From: Cristatella mucedo
Lineage: Eukaryota; Bryozoa; Phylactolaemata; Cristatellidae
Length of the DNA: 64,000 nt
Assembly (NCBI GenBank): GCA_009760855.2
Contig: WPIO01000010.1
Span: forward strand, 5,808,501-5,872,500
Direction of reading: 5' to 3'
The first letter of the stretch is position 1. Each line of letters starts with the position of its first letter. Shown one piece after another: positions 34,265 through 46,500 of the stretch. The translations under genes and the position numbers were made by a program. A model generated the notes under the pieces. It ran no database searches, was not told the origin of the DNA, and saw only the letters and a list, made by a program, of their open reading frames with translations.

Positions 34265-34340
34265 TAATGATGGTAGTAATAAATTTGTTATAGCCCCCTC
34301 ACTTAACTCAATCTCTTTCTAGGCGCTTCATATTTGCTGC
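34265..34340 (-). mobile_element. ATT-LINE-type 3' tail
   Basis: Reversed hairpin region (aactcaatctctttctaggc, gcttcatatttgctgcaatg) preceded by degenerate ATT units. It directly follows the coding-like segment 34401-34883 on the minus strand. Confidence 0.75.
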
Positions 34341-34400
34341 AATGTAGTATGCCAGATGCCACTTTTCGCGGCCGTCCGGCACCCTCTGAAGTTATCCGGT

Positions 34401-34883
34401 TCACGAGAGCGTGGTCGCTTCAGCAACTTCAGCGGCTTTAGCCGGCATACCATCTGCTACGGCGAATGCGGCGTCGACGACCTTTTGCGTCGGTGGGTCT
34501 AGCAGTAAGGTGGTCATTACGGCGCAGCTGCTGGGTGCCCCGATCCAGATGCTGGGGTCCTTGCAAATGCACATGGCGCGGGTGTAGAAGTCAGGGTGGT
34601 CCGTGCACTTACAAGTCTGGCTTTCATTCCCTTAAAATCGATGTAGCCTAGTATAGGCTTCATCGATTGTGCAAATAGCTTTTTTTCCAAGAAGCTCAAG
34701 TGTGTATGACACTGGGTATGCTGCCATGCTCTATACATCCAGCGACTTCCCTACAACTAAAGTGACTTCTTGTCTTACAGCTTCTATCATTCCAGTATTT
34801 TTCGCAAGTCGGTATACACTCATACCATAATCCATATTAGGAATTAGCACAACCTGCTGTTCTCCTGGAGCCACTGGCTTCAT
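34401..34883 (-). pseudogene. unidentified coding-like segment with two stops, joined to a LINE tail
   Basis: One minus-strand frame of 161 codons begins MKPVAPGEQQVVLIPNMDYG and contains IEAVRQEVTLVVGKSLDV, GKKAICTIDEAYTRL, CTDHPDFYTRAMCICKDPS and KVVDAAFAVADGMPAKAAEV. It is interrupted only by TAG (codon 51) and TAA (codon 84). The 3' half is unusually GC-rich for this region. I do not recognise the family. About 60 bp beyond its TGA comes an ATT-LINE-type tail, so it may be a reverse-transcribed copy of a cellular mRNA or part of an unrecognised element. It could also be chance. Confidence 0.35.
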
Positions 34884-35099
34884 TCAAGGTATGGCACTGC
34901 GTCCCTTGATATATATTCCTCCAAATTTTGATGCAATTCGCTCTCCTAATGAAACCATTCTGTCCCATTGTCAATTTCACTGTCGTATGCTCTTCTTCTG
35001 ACCGTCAATATATCACTCATCGCACCATTTCTTTCAAAGCTAAGAAAAGAGGCATGCACTTCTCACAGTGACAGAGCAGCGAGAAAGACAAGAGATGGG

Positions 35100-35262
35100 C
35101 AGCGTGATGGCTCACCAGGTAAGGCGGCTGCTTTTTACGAGCACTGTCCCGATCTCGTGGGATCGAATCCTGTGGTATATGATCCTTTAGTACCGCTGCA
35201 AGAGGTGGCAATAGCTAAAAATTCTCTTCTGTCTCTACGCCAGTTAGGCTTTTAAATCAGCT
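35100..35262 (+). mobile_element. SINE-2, copy 3
   Basis: gatggctcaccaggtaaggc, a mutated B box (ggatcgaatcc), gatcctttagtaccgctgca, ctcttctgtctctacgccag. Same layout as the 3938 copy. Confidence 0.8.
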
Positions 35263-36504
35263 AGACAGTGCGATTGCCAGCTGGTGCCTGCCCTAGGAGC
35301 AAGATGCCTGTACAATTACAAGCTCACGCCTTGACACTAATTCATCTCCCGGTCTGATAAATGAAAGCTCCGTGCGATTGACGTGGATAGCAATGTTTCG
35401 TCTTTGGTTGCAAGGGCCGTTGAAACGAACCAGAGCAGGTGATTAGAGGGCTGCTTGGGTTTGATATACCCCAACATGATCAGTTTAGAGCAAAGGCAGC
35501 TCAACCTAGAGTAACCTGAGATAGGTTCATTAGTATACTTGGCTGTCACATTAAAAGTATCTTGTATAAATAATTAAGGAACGCTGTCGAATGGTAGTAG
35601 CACAAAAGTACTATACTTAAGAAGTGCACTTACAAGCACTTAAGCACAGAGCATAGGATTTAGTCCAGTTGCATAAAGTTAGTACAAGTAAATGTTATAA
35701 TAAAGGTGAGCCCATTTAAAATCCTCATTTACGTTAATAGCGACAGGGCTGACGTCGTCACTATCAATATGCTTGCAATGTGCAATAAATAATTTCCAGC
35801 AATAAAACTCAAATGTACAACCTAGATAATTAAGTTGGAAAACCTTACCATGTGGCTAATACTAAGGGCTCCTGCTCGAACTTTGGCGTGCAGTATCAGC
35901 CAGGATATGAATACCAATGTATCACTTTTGGTGCTGGAAATTTTACAGCCTGGAAAACGTCGTCGGTTAATCTCTGATTAGGTGATATACAAGCACCGAA
36001 CATTTAGCAGGCTTTGGATGTGCACTCCGTGCCTGCAGTGAGGCGGTCGAGCTATGCTCTGGGAGCTGTACAAAAGTTTCTGTAGGCCACAGCGGCAGGT
36101 ACAGGCAGCTACACCTTAACGCTTCCAGACTGCCATGCAGACCTTCCTATACTACGGAGCAGGAAGTACAGTCGTAATCTATGGAAGGGGGCTCTCCATT
36201 GCTCGGATTTCCACTTCCATGGGTGTGCCAGTTGGTATTGCTTCTACACACACAAGTCGTTAGAGATGCGCCAAGACTAATTTGTTTACCCTTTATTAAA
36301 AAATAGGCATTAGACGCATTACGCCAAGAAAAAGCACCGCAAAGAACTTGTCCGGCCGTAGAATATGAGTTTAAAAGCCGCTGCAGCGCATTTGAAACAT
36401 ATGCGTTATAAAGGAAGCATTTCGATAGCTAAGTCATGATGCATACAATGGCATCACCATTGAACACCCTTATGAAAATGTCTGTGGATGAAAATTTAGT
36501 AGCG
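35263..36504. other. spacer, nothing recognised
   Basis: No coding or repeat match seen. Confidence 0.4.
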
Positions 36505-36630
36505 ACAATACAATAATAACAATACACTTGATAAAACACCCTCGGAGAACTCAATCTCTTTCTAGGCGCCTTAAATTGACTGCAAAGGAAACGCGATCGA
36601 ATGGCTTAGTGGTTTTGCATGCTGGGTACA
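36505..36630 (-). mobile_element. ATT-LINE 3' tail
   Basis: acaataacaatacacttgat, ctcggagaactcaatctctt, taggcgcc, then about 50 bp of 3' UTR. Homology fades near 36630. Confidence 0.8.
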
Positions 36631-36844
36631 CTAGCTTCCATTAAATATCATTTAATGTTAGTCGTTTGATTATAGGGCATTAGTAACAAAGCTAGTGCAA
36701 GAGATAATCATTTTTTTGCTAAAGCTTAACAAATGTATCTTAAAAAAAGATTCAGGGATACGGGGATGTTACTGACGTTCGCTCTGTCTTCTGTCTTACA
36801 TGCAGTGTGCAATATTGCTGCCCCTGTAAACGAATGAGTCTCCT

Positions 36845-36990
36845 TGTAATCTCCGTCTGTAACTCCACAAAGTCATTAAGACCATATGGGTGTTACGCAG
36901 GAGATATTTGTATATCACTCTCACAGCCTAAGCAGCTTTCGGTACGCATTCTGCAGCCAACGGACTTCGTCTCACAAAACAAGGAGAATT
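36845..36990 (-). mobile_element. ATTAC-LINE 3' fragment
   Basis: Reverse of the family's 3' end: atctccgtctgtaactccac, gtgttacgcaggaga, ctcacagcctaagcagcttt, ggacttcgtctcacaaaaca. About 150 bp. Confidence 0.85.
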
Positions 36991-39481
36991 TTTTTTCATA
37001 ACTTGTGAGTATTAACCCCTACATAAAGAATTTGTGAGTCTTGCACCTAGCTAAAAGTAATGGCTCTGTCATTTTTTCGTAACATTTTAATCGCAACTCT
37101 AATATGTGCATAGATATTCCTGGAAGACGAACATTGTAGGGAAAGTGTTGTTGAAATGTCAATGGTATCTGATAATGTCATTCAAAATGGCGGAATGAAC
37201 ACTGTGACATTCTCCGGTTTCTTCTTTAATAATTTTAGAGCATTGTAACTTCACTCAGTTCTTTTTTTCAGACTCAATATGACTCTTTTCTGGACTTCTT
37301 TAATGTCACTAGCACCGATACTATTGACTTTTGAATTTGCGACTTCATGAACAGGCGCATGGAGGCTTAGTTATGCAAATGATCAGTTTCAATTACTCAC
37401 CAACGGACAGACCATTAATAGGATTGACAGTCGTAGTCAGACTGTTCACTCTTCGCTGGGAAATAATCTCTGTGGCCCTTTATTTAAGTAATTAAATAAC
37501 TAACTAATCGAAAGTCGGCTTATCACTATCTTGCCATCTAATGCACGATTTATCGATTGAATTGACCTAGTAGAATATATGCTGCAGCTACACGAGCAAG
37601 TTAGTACTTATTTGTCTCCATTTTATTATAAAGCTCTTGGTAGCTGTGCAAAAATACCCTTTAGAAATTTGACCTCACAACATTAGATGCTAACTTCTCC
37701 CAAATCTCGCTTCGAAAAATCTTATTTAGGATACTTGAGCATATGTATTGTGATCCAAAGCTAAGCGATTACCTTAGTTTGTTTGATCTTGCTAACAAGT
37801 TCAGATCGGTCTGATCAGTTGACAGTAATGATTGGTACTAGTTTTGCAAGGATCGTTAGACCAATACTGATCAGATTAGGCATTATCTGCTAGTTTTCCT
37901 CGCCTTCACGCAGCCTCTGCATCAACTACGAGATCATGCCGGAGCTACTATCCACGCTCCTAGCTATTGCTGGAAATGTGCAATACGGGGTTAGTTCCTT
38001 CCTCAGTGAAAGATGTCAGGGTGCAAATGTTTAAGGCTGCCAGTTAATCGGGAAGCTGTTAAAACATGGAGGTACCTCAGAGCTTCTACTGACCACTTTC
38101 TATTTAATATCTGTACTCTCCCGCAAGTGGCTGTTATTGCCAAACGAATCTTGTTTTCATTTCACCACTGTTAACATGCAAGCCCAAGCCATCCTTCGAG
38201 ACATCAGTAACTTACTTAATTCCATTACAGCTTTCGCTGAAAACATTTGCAGCCACGAGCTTTCAGAAGTTTAATAACTATTAGAACAAGATTAATAGTT
38301 GCATGCAAGAATACTATCATCGTCTTGATGGAGAGCTCGTCATCGCATTGGTTCGATACTTGCCGAGCTTCAGTGGCGTCTACGTGCCCTGTCGGAGGGT
38401 CTTTGTTCAAGGCTTGTTCCTGTTATGAGAACAATGCTTTTATTTTCGAGACTGCCTATTTTCACACAATTTTAGAGCTTGGGGCCTGCTTAAAATGAAA
38501 TCATACTGCCGCAGTAATTCAGATGGCTGTGGCATCGTGCCTCGAGTAAGTACAAGTCCCTGTAATCACGACTTAAGGTGTCAACATCCTTAATCGTCTG
38601 AAAATAATTCAAAGTCAGGGGTTCCTATTGTTTTCGATGCATCGGAGCGACGCCACACCATTGCTTTCTGAGGTTTAGCGAGTCCCTATTAAGGATCAAA
38701 TGACTTTCAAGAGGCTCTCACTCTCCCTCTCTTTATCTCACTTAGTGTCCTCCCTGCACCTGTCGCGTGCTCTAGCACCGCCCACTTTTATTCTTGCATT
38801 TTTCTCGCCACTATGCTAAAAATTGAAATATTGTGTAGGTCATGCATTCAGTTCGAATGCATGGTCATTTTTGAACTGCCTTTGCCTTCTCTCAGCTACG
38901 TTTAATGACTTTGCAAAAGTGAAATCTCAAATAAAGGCTCTCGTCTGCTCAGCCTTCTCCAGCACTCTTCAGCCTCAGGCTCTCATCTGCTATCTCATCT
39001 GCTCAGCCTTCGGTGCACCCATGTGAATTTCTCGTGTTTGTTTTTCCAGAGTGCTAATCTATGAATGATTCAGCACACTACCAGTCAGAGGCTAGTGGTC
39101 AGCTGCCCAGTCAGTCTTCTGGTGTACTTCTACATACTTGTCTAAGCATGATACCGGCCCTGGTAAGTCGCTATCTCCCAGGAAATGATTTTCTTACTGT
39201 GAGCTATACAGTACGTATTTAGCAATTGAAATCGCGTCGGTACGATAAAGGCAGTTATTAAAATTTTATCGACAGCTCAAAGGCCTAGTTGTTTCATCCT
39301 ATGTGCTTGCTATGACAATGCCGTATGAAGCAGCTAAACATCCTGTGCCGAAATTGATTTACTCTTACTGTGTTTTTGCATTCCGCTCCCAGCTTAAGGT
39401 TGATGAGAAGATTAAAAAAATGCAGATAAAAATGCTATTAACCAAGTACTTTTATTCTAAAATTTGTATGTGCGTGCTATG
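36991..39481. other. spacer, nothing recognised
   Basis: A minus-strand frame at 38225-38410 contains a hydrophobic run (MIVFLHATINLVLIVIKLL) followed by a stop and a GTAAG, loosely like a P450 anchor exon, but without sequence match to P450-1 exon 1. Not called. Confidence 0.35.
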
Positions 39482-39640
39482 TTGTGATGGCACAGGTAAA
39501 AAAACTGCCTTTCACGACCTCGGACCCGAGGTCGTAGGTTCGAATCGTGAGGTGGGCGATCCTTTTTATTTCAGCTGCAAGCCGTGGTAAAGCCTCTGAG
39601 GCTCTTCTGCTGCTGTACACCAGTAGGCTGTTTAATCATC
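39482..39640 (+). mobile_element. SINE-2, copy 4
   Basis: cctttcacgacctcggaccc, B box ggttcgaatcg, ggtgggcgatccttttta, ggctcttctgctgctgtaca. Good match to copy 1 with small deletions. Confidence 0.83.
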
Positions 39641-40445
39641 TATTATTTTCTGTGATTTCTTCTCGGATTTAGGTTGGGATTGGTCTCTAGCTGATTGTAC
39701 CACCGTTTTTACAATTCGCCCTGGCCTAGATTAAATATTTAAGTTCTACAGATGCATTCTATCGCCAGTGCCTAAGTCGGGCTGGTCATGAGAGCTTTCG
39801 TACTTGGTCTTTATTTCAGCTCGGTAAGTCGGTGTCACAATTTCCAAGCGTAACTCTTGTTATTACTCATCGCTCTTTTGTGAAATATTTGGTGTTAAGG
39901 AAAGTCGGTTTTGCTTCAAATCAGTTACATTATATATCACACTTGAGATAATTATGTACCAGAAAAGTGGATCAGATCATGATAGTGCTAGTAATTGTTA
40001 TGCCACTACTGAAATGTAAGCATTGGGACCCGGATATGCCATAATCTGAGGTTCACAGTCGGTTGTACTTTGGGCTTTTCAGCAAGTGGCAAGCTAATGG
40101 TTTTGCTTAAACAAATTGGACAACTGAGGCTGTCGAACCAACTGTTCTGAGTTAACGCGGACTTTTTAAAACAGTGTATGCATGCTTTAAGTTCTTGCCA
40201 TTCTCTGCTCTGGTCAGAATGCCAGCATGTTTCGACCGCACATCCTCAAGCACCAGCACACATTTAGAGCATTACATTAGGAGCTGCGATGTGTTTTCAT
40301 CCCTTGGGAGCTTCATGGAACTGTCTAAAGCATTGCAGAAGCAGAAATATCTACACTTGGGAGATAGGAACGAATGAATCAAGCTGCCATAGTAATTTTA
40401 ATACTTAATATAGTAGATCAAATGACAGCTGAGATCTTGTCCAAG
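39641..40445. other. P450-3 downstream region, nothing recognised
   Basis: Presumed 3' UTR and flank of P450-3. No clear poly(A) signal close to the stop. Confidence 0.4.
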
Positions 40446-40583
40446 CTAGCGGTTGCTCAATGTCATCCACAATCCATCTCGCAGGCGTAATGTAGAAGCC
40501 TGCTCAAAAACTATTGGGCGCAATTTGTCGAGATCGAATTCAAACGTCTGCAGGAACTTGGCAAGAATGATTTTCATTTCGAT
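40446..40583 (-). CDS. P450-3 exon 13 (C-terminus and stop)
   Basis: 138 nt, CAG acceptor, TAG stop at 40446-40448. It encodes IEMKIILAKFLQTFEFDLDK then TLRLRDGLWMTLSNR. No AATAAA was seen close downstream. Confidence 0.92.
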   Translation of the reverse strand: MEMKIILAKFLQTFEFDLDKLRPIVFEQASTLRLRDGLWMTLSNR

Positions 40584-43500
40584 CTGCAAGTAGCGGCAAG
40601 TTCCTGCATGTGATTGCGTATAAACTACCTCCCTATGACAAATTATATGCTGAAAGAATAAAAACTTTGATGAACTTCCTCAGTATCATAAATCAGAAAT
40701 ATTATTAGGGTGATTAGTAGATTCGCTTTGTTTTTTGGTCTTTTTTATAAATAGGCAGTTCAATTAGTCATTTTAAGTAAACATAGAGAAAGATTTTTTT
40801 CTATTGGGCTAGTGCAGTTATAAAACAAATGTAACTAATTGTCCTCTTAGAAAGCTTTTAGTCTCTTAAAGAGGTCGAATGGTGGGCATCATCTTAAAAA
40901 ACAATATTTCTACGTAATTTTTAATAAAACTACGCTTTTAACAATAACGTATCAATTATTATTTAAATACAAAACCATTACATAAGGCAAAAAGCCCAGC
41001 CTAAATTAGTTCTTAGCAGTTATTAGTGTCAATGGCATGATAGCGATAGCGATTCTAGAGCTTTTTGTAAACGTCGTGAAAGCCCACCTGTAAATCATAA
41101 CCATGATTCATTAGTGATGAGTATTGATGTGAATAGACGAAGATCATGCCATGAATCTCCAAAATATCTATGAAGCGAATGGAAAAGGTCATCCGAAGAA
41201 CCTCTGAAACACGGAGTAACTCAGAGACCTGAGCTTAGTCCTTTTATAATGTCCCTCTTGCCGATGCGATTGCCAGACACTATATAGACTTTCACTTCTA
41301 TATAAATGGCACTCAGTTGTACTCTTACTTTGATCCCTCCCAGCCCACCAGCACCTCAAATTATCGGAGCTCCTGTGCTGCAGTATTAATGACATTCCCA
41401 TAAGGATTGCAGTAAACCTTCTAAAATTGAATGATGAAAAACCAACTTACTAATTTTGGGCAAACCAAGCGTGGTTCAGAAATTTGAAATTTTAAAGCTT
41501 GAAAGCGGCTCTGCGAGCCTATCTCCTGCTGAATCTGTAATAAATCTAGGTTTCACTTCCAACGTGACCTTTTAATAAAAAACCACATCAGCTCCCCAGT
41601 CAAGTCTGCCGACTTTCAGCTACATAACTTTGCTAAAATTCATGCTTGTTTAAACAGGGATAACACACCTAAATTGGTCCGTTCATTTGTGACATACCTT
41701 CTCGACTTGTGTAACTCATTAGCTAGCTGGTCTTCGGGCTTTTGCAATCAGGCACTTACAGCTGGTGCAAAACTCTGCAGCTAGACTTGTCTGTCATGAG
41801 CTTCGCAGTTACCACATAACATCACTGCTTGCCAATAGGCACTGGCTTTCAGTCAAGCAACGCATCGACTTCCAGGTTTTGTCACTCACTTTTACATCCT
41901 TTCTGCCTTTGGCTCCAGCCTACTTATTAGATCTACTGACCCCCCTGGCTAAGCATCGTTCCACCCGGTTTTCGGAATCTAATTGTTTATTCTTGCCTCC
42001 TATAAATTGCAAATGCTTTATGTTACTTTACATTATGTATCTCCTGTAAATCTACAAAGCCATAAAGAGGTGATACCCAGGAGTTTTTTAGATCTCACCT
42101 GCAGCCTAAGCGGATTTCAGTATGCATTTGGTAGCCAACAGACTTCAGTCCAAACAACAAAGAGAAAGTGGGAAGCATAGCAGAGTCAGAAGAGCAATTG
42201 AGTTAGTGAGTAGCATAAAGTGGCAGCTCAGGATTTCTGAAAAAGATGAGCCATAGTCGGCAGCAGCAGAGCAGTTGTCGTTGCTAAACAATCGTGGAAG
42301 CGAGTCCCACACTTTAGGACCTACAGAGCTAAAGCTTCAGTCACCAACGGTTTTAAGCGGAGGAATGGAACGGCTAAATTATTGTCCATGCAGGACCCGA
42401 GGACACTTTGAGGCTACAACTAGCGCAGCAATTCAATTAAGTATGGAGGAGCCAAGCCGTGGCGGGCCTTGTGGGTCAGCGTAAGAACTTTGCTCTGTAT
42501 CAGTTGATCAACCGGCAGCCATCTTAGCTCTTTTAGTAAAGGAGACACGTGGTAAAACGTCTGGGATTTTCAAACGAGATTTGCAGCCATTGTCATAGCC
42601 AGCTGAAATGTTCCAGTTGCTTTATTAGTAACCCAGCCAGAAGTGAGTTAACTAATCAAGCCGAGACAGAACTAAGGAGCCAGTTACTATTTTTGCAAGC
42701 CACCTTCGAAAACAGTTCCTAATCTTAGATAGGAATCGGACGTGATAGTCAGCTGTAGAAGCAGTCTTTAGGATGAAGCTTTTAAAATTTAGGCAGTTTT
42801 CGAAAATGTCACCTACATTTTGAGCCCATGGTGATGGTCGCACATCAGCATCACTTATTAGAAAGCAAAGCCTTTGGAGATTTTGTCACGACATCTCGTG
42901 ACATTTTCACATTTAAAAAGAAACAAAAACGCATCTATTTATCACAGAATTTAGTGGGTTCTTGTGATTCGTCCTTTATGTGCTAATGCACGCTGACACT
43001 TGCATGCTGCCACTGAAGATACTTGCATGCTGACCCTGTGCATGTCACCACTAACCATGTTATTTTTGTTGTTTATTGAGAATGCTATCACTCACCAGTG
43101 GATTGCCCTTCATTTGTAGCAAGTGTAAACTGCCTAGAAAGACATTGAGTTCTCTGTCTCGCAATATCAAATGTATTATTATCATTACGCTTGCGGAATA
43201 TTTCGTTTATTTTCCTGTAGAGATTTTCGAAAGATATTTAAATTTATTTAGGTTAGAGCATGATTTGCATAGCTTTTCAAGCTTCTAGCCTAAAAGACTG
43301 CATTACTTAACCCGAAAATACCAAAGCCTTATTAAATAATGAATTAGTAATTAGGCAAAAGAACACGGAATCATCAAAGGTAAAAAGCAAGCCAGTGCTT
43401 TGCACGAGCTTACCATAGCAAAGTTTTGACCGATGCAGTTCCTGGGTCCCAGTGAAAATGGAAAGTAGGCAACCTGAGGAATCCTGAACAAGCGTAATAA

Positions 43501-46500
43501 AACTCCAGTAAATACCAGCGAATTTATTTTTTCTCGTGGCTCAGGTGAAGAAATATTAAGTACTTGGTGATGTCAAAGATCAAGAAGAGGTAAGACAATT
43601 TAAAAAATATAAAGACAATTTCAAAGACAGGTTACATAGTATAAGAAAAATATATATTGCGACTGATTGGCGTGAGCGACATTGCTCTTAGTATACGAAC
43701 ATAATATTTCGACAATGCTCAAGCTATCGCAAGCCTGCTGTCTCAAAGACATGAACACAGCGGGTCTCAGCATTTAAATCCAGGACAGCATCACAAGTTA
43801 TAGTTTGCTTTCACAACTTAAATTTACGGCAGCTATAAGCTTTGGATGATTGTCGAACAGTATGCTTATCCTACTCACCAAAGTCACAGCAGCTCTAGCA
43901 TAATGACCAATTGCTATTGTTACGCTAATTAGATAACAAAAATAGCCTTTACTGTTGGAAAACAGGAACCAATAAAGATCTGTTTGGAGAATTTTTTGAA
44001 ACTATAATTTCGATCACATTTATAAAACAGCTGTACCTACACCTGCACCTGTTAGGTTAGCTTCAGATACAACAGAGATTGACTTCTATCCTAGCTTAAG
44101 AGCTACATGCCTATGGAACAGTTGGTACACTTAGAAGTTATATAATCTAGGTAGAGGTTTAGGTTATCGAGTGTTTACAACAAATATTCTAACTCACTAA
44201 CAAACATGTAGTCAAATATTTTTAACTATTGGACGCTTGATGAGAATTACCGTGACTTTAGGATGCCGGGAAAGCTTAAACAAGCTTCGCTTTCGATAAG
44301 TCTATGCTACTTCTGTGAAAAAACTTACATGGATCATTATACATTATAGAAATCCTGTAGCTGTAGATTTAGTGGTGCCTTGCAGTAAGAATAACCAGAG
44401 GTGAGCTAAAAAAGGAAAAGCTTTTTTGTCTGTGTTTACTTGTTAGGTTGTCGTATTTCCAGTGATAAGGAAATAATTGTGTTTCAATTATGAAGAACAT
44501 AAAATACTCTGATTCTTAGATGATTACTTGATTAAATTGTGTCTGAAATGGCCAGTGAACTAGAATGCGTCTGCTCTGCCTAGTAAGACGTGCTATGAGT
44601 GCACAAGTATTCATAGTCCTATAAAGTAATCTCAGGGACTCACGTTTCGCCTGGATTGAGTTAGCTACCTAATGCTGTGTGTACGACATACTACATGTTC
44701 GAATTGGTCGCAAGCAGAAACTTAACTAGAAGTAAAGTTAATAGGTCACATGGATTCTCAAAATTGTTGAGCTTTCCAAATTCAACAAACCTACCGTTTA
44801 TGTTTTTTGTGTGTGAAATGGTTCTTTAGTTTGGAAATTCTTTTCTTGGAAATAGTAAAACGAATAAGCCGAAGGCACTTGTCAGGCAAGATAAGCCAGT
44901 GGAAAAGGGTCAGGTATAATCGTTTTACAGTAGCTTCTCTGGGGTGTCCTATATTAGTCAAGGTCAATAGCCATCTCTACGTTTCTACCTACAGGCAATA
45001 TATATCGGTGTTTTTGTCGATATTGGCCATTTAAAAATACCAAATTGTGTTTTATCATTTCCAATTCTTAATCAAGTACACAATTTACATATGTTACTTT
45101 AATTCCTACCATTTTAGTAATCATTAGATTATTAAAAGCCTAAGCATATGCACCGTGATAATTTTAAGCAATGAATAGGGTAGCCCTAAACTTTTGGTTC
45201 TTTCACAATTATTTGAACTGCAGTTTTAAATCCGAATTTTGATTTTTAGGATTTTTCAGAGCCCAATATTAATGAGTAAATAACCCTTTCTTTGACTGCA
45301 AAACAAGACAGAATTATACATTTTTGGACGCAAATAACCAGGCTAATTAAAAGCTCTTGCATGAGTAATACACAAATAATTGGTCTATTTACCGTTCTTC
45401 AACCTCCGGATCAAATCTGTCTGGATTAAATAGCAGCGAGTCTACATGAAAATCCGGGTGTCTCCCGCATGAGTAAGCTGAAAACTAAGGAAAATAGTTG
45501 ACAACATTAACAAAGTTGCATGCAGAATATAACAAAAATTATTATAGCGCTATCAGTAGTAAATGTCTGCATTCAATTTAATTCAGTCTTTAATATGTGT
45601 AGCTCGTCTTAATCTAATGAAACAAACTCAGCTGTTAAAGCCACTGTGTGTCAGCTAGGCCTGGAAGGAGCTATTCAGTAGCTGTTCCATCTTTTCCTAT
45701 AGACGCCTAGCTACTACATATGCTTGGTGCTGTTTCGTTTTTACTTTGAATTCCTTTACCAGTTTCTAAACCAAATTACAGACTTAGTCCTTGTCACTTC
45801 TTATAGAGCCATAAGACCTTGCTCTATTGTCGCCACTCACACCTCTAGCGTATAGCTACGATAAGCAATCAAAACCACAACGCCGACAAAGAAACTGCCT
45901 AACTAAAACTGCTTTCAAAACTGTATTCAAATACTAAAACTTATACCAAACTATCCTATACCAAACCACAATACCTTGAATAGACCATAAATTATTGGTT
46001 ATCGCTTCTCTTGCACGGAGTTGAAAAGAACCTGCGTAGAGATTCAGTTCTCTTCGGGTGTTGTATAAAGACTTATTTTTCAAGTTATTGTTAGAGCTTA
46101 TATTTGCACGTGGTATGTTGAGGCGTGACTTGTTAATTTTTAGAAAACTATTACTTTTTTCAGCCTTTATTGCTTAAAGATAAACATAGTTTATTAACTT
46201 ATTCACATACAGTCAGTGGAAGTTGTGGCTAGACCTAGCCTGTAGGGGGTTACCACAGCAGTGAGTCGTTTGTACTTCATGATCGTGACCGGGTCCTTTT
46301 CCTGCAAATGGCAATTCTCTACTGCCGGTTGCAAGCTAGATGAAGGCCACAGGGAATGTTCTACCACATTGTGCATGAAGATTTCAATTCAGCTAGACTT
46401 CATTTTTTAACCCGGCTGGACACTACTGGACTGTAGAAAAATCTGTGATGTCACACAACATTGAAGCGACCAAGCATTCGAATGTATGCTCAGGTTTTAA

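Noticed and set aside
38225-38410. Hydrophobic minus-strand frame as exon 1 of P450-2
   Set aside because: No similarity to P450-1 exon 1, stop codon before the GTAAG, and 12 kb from exon 5 across many repeats.
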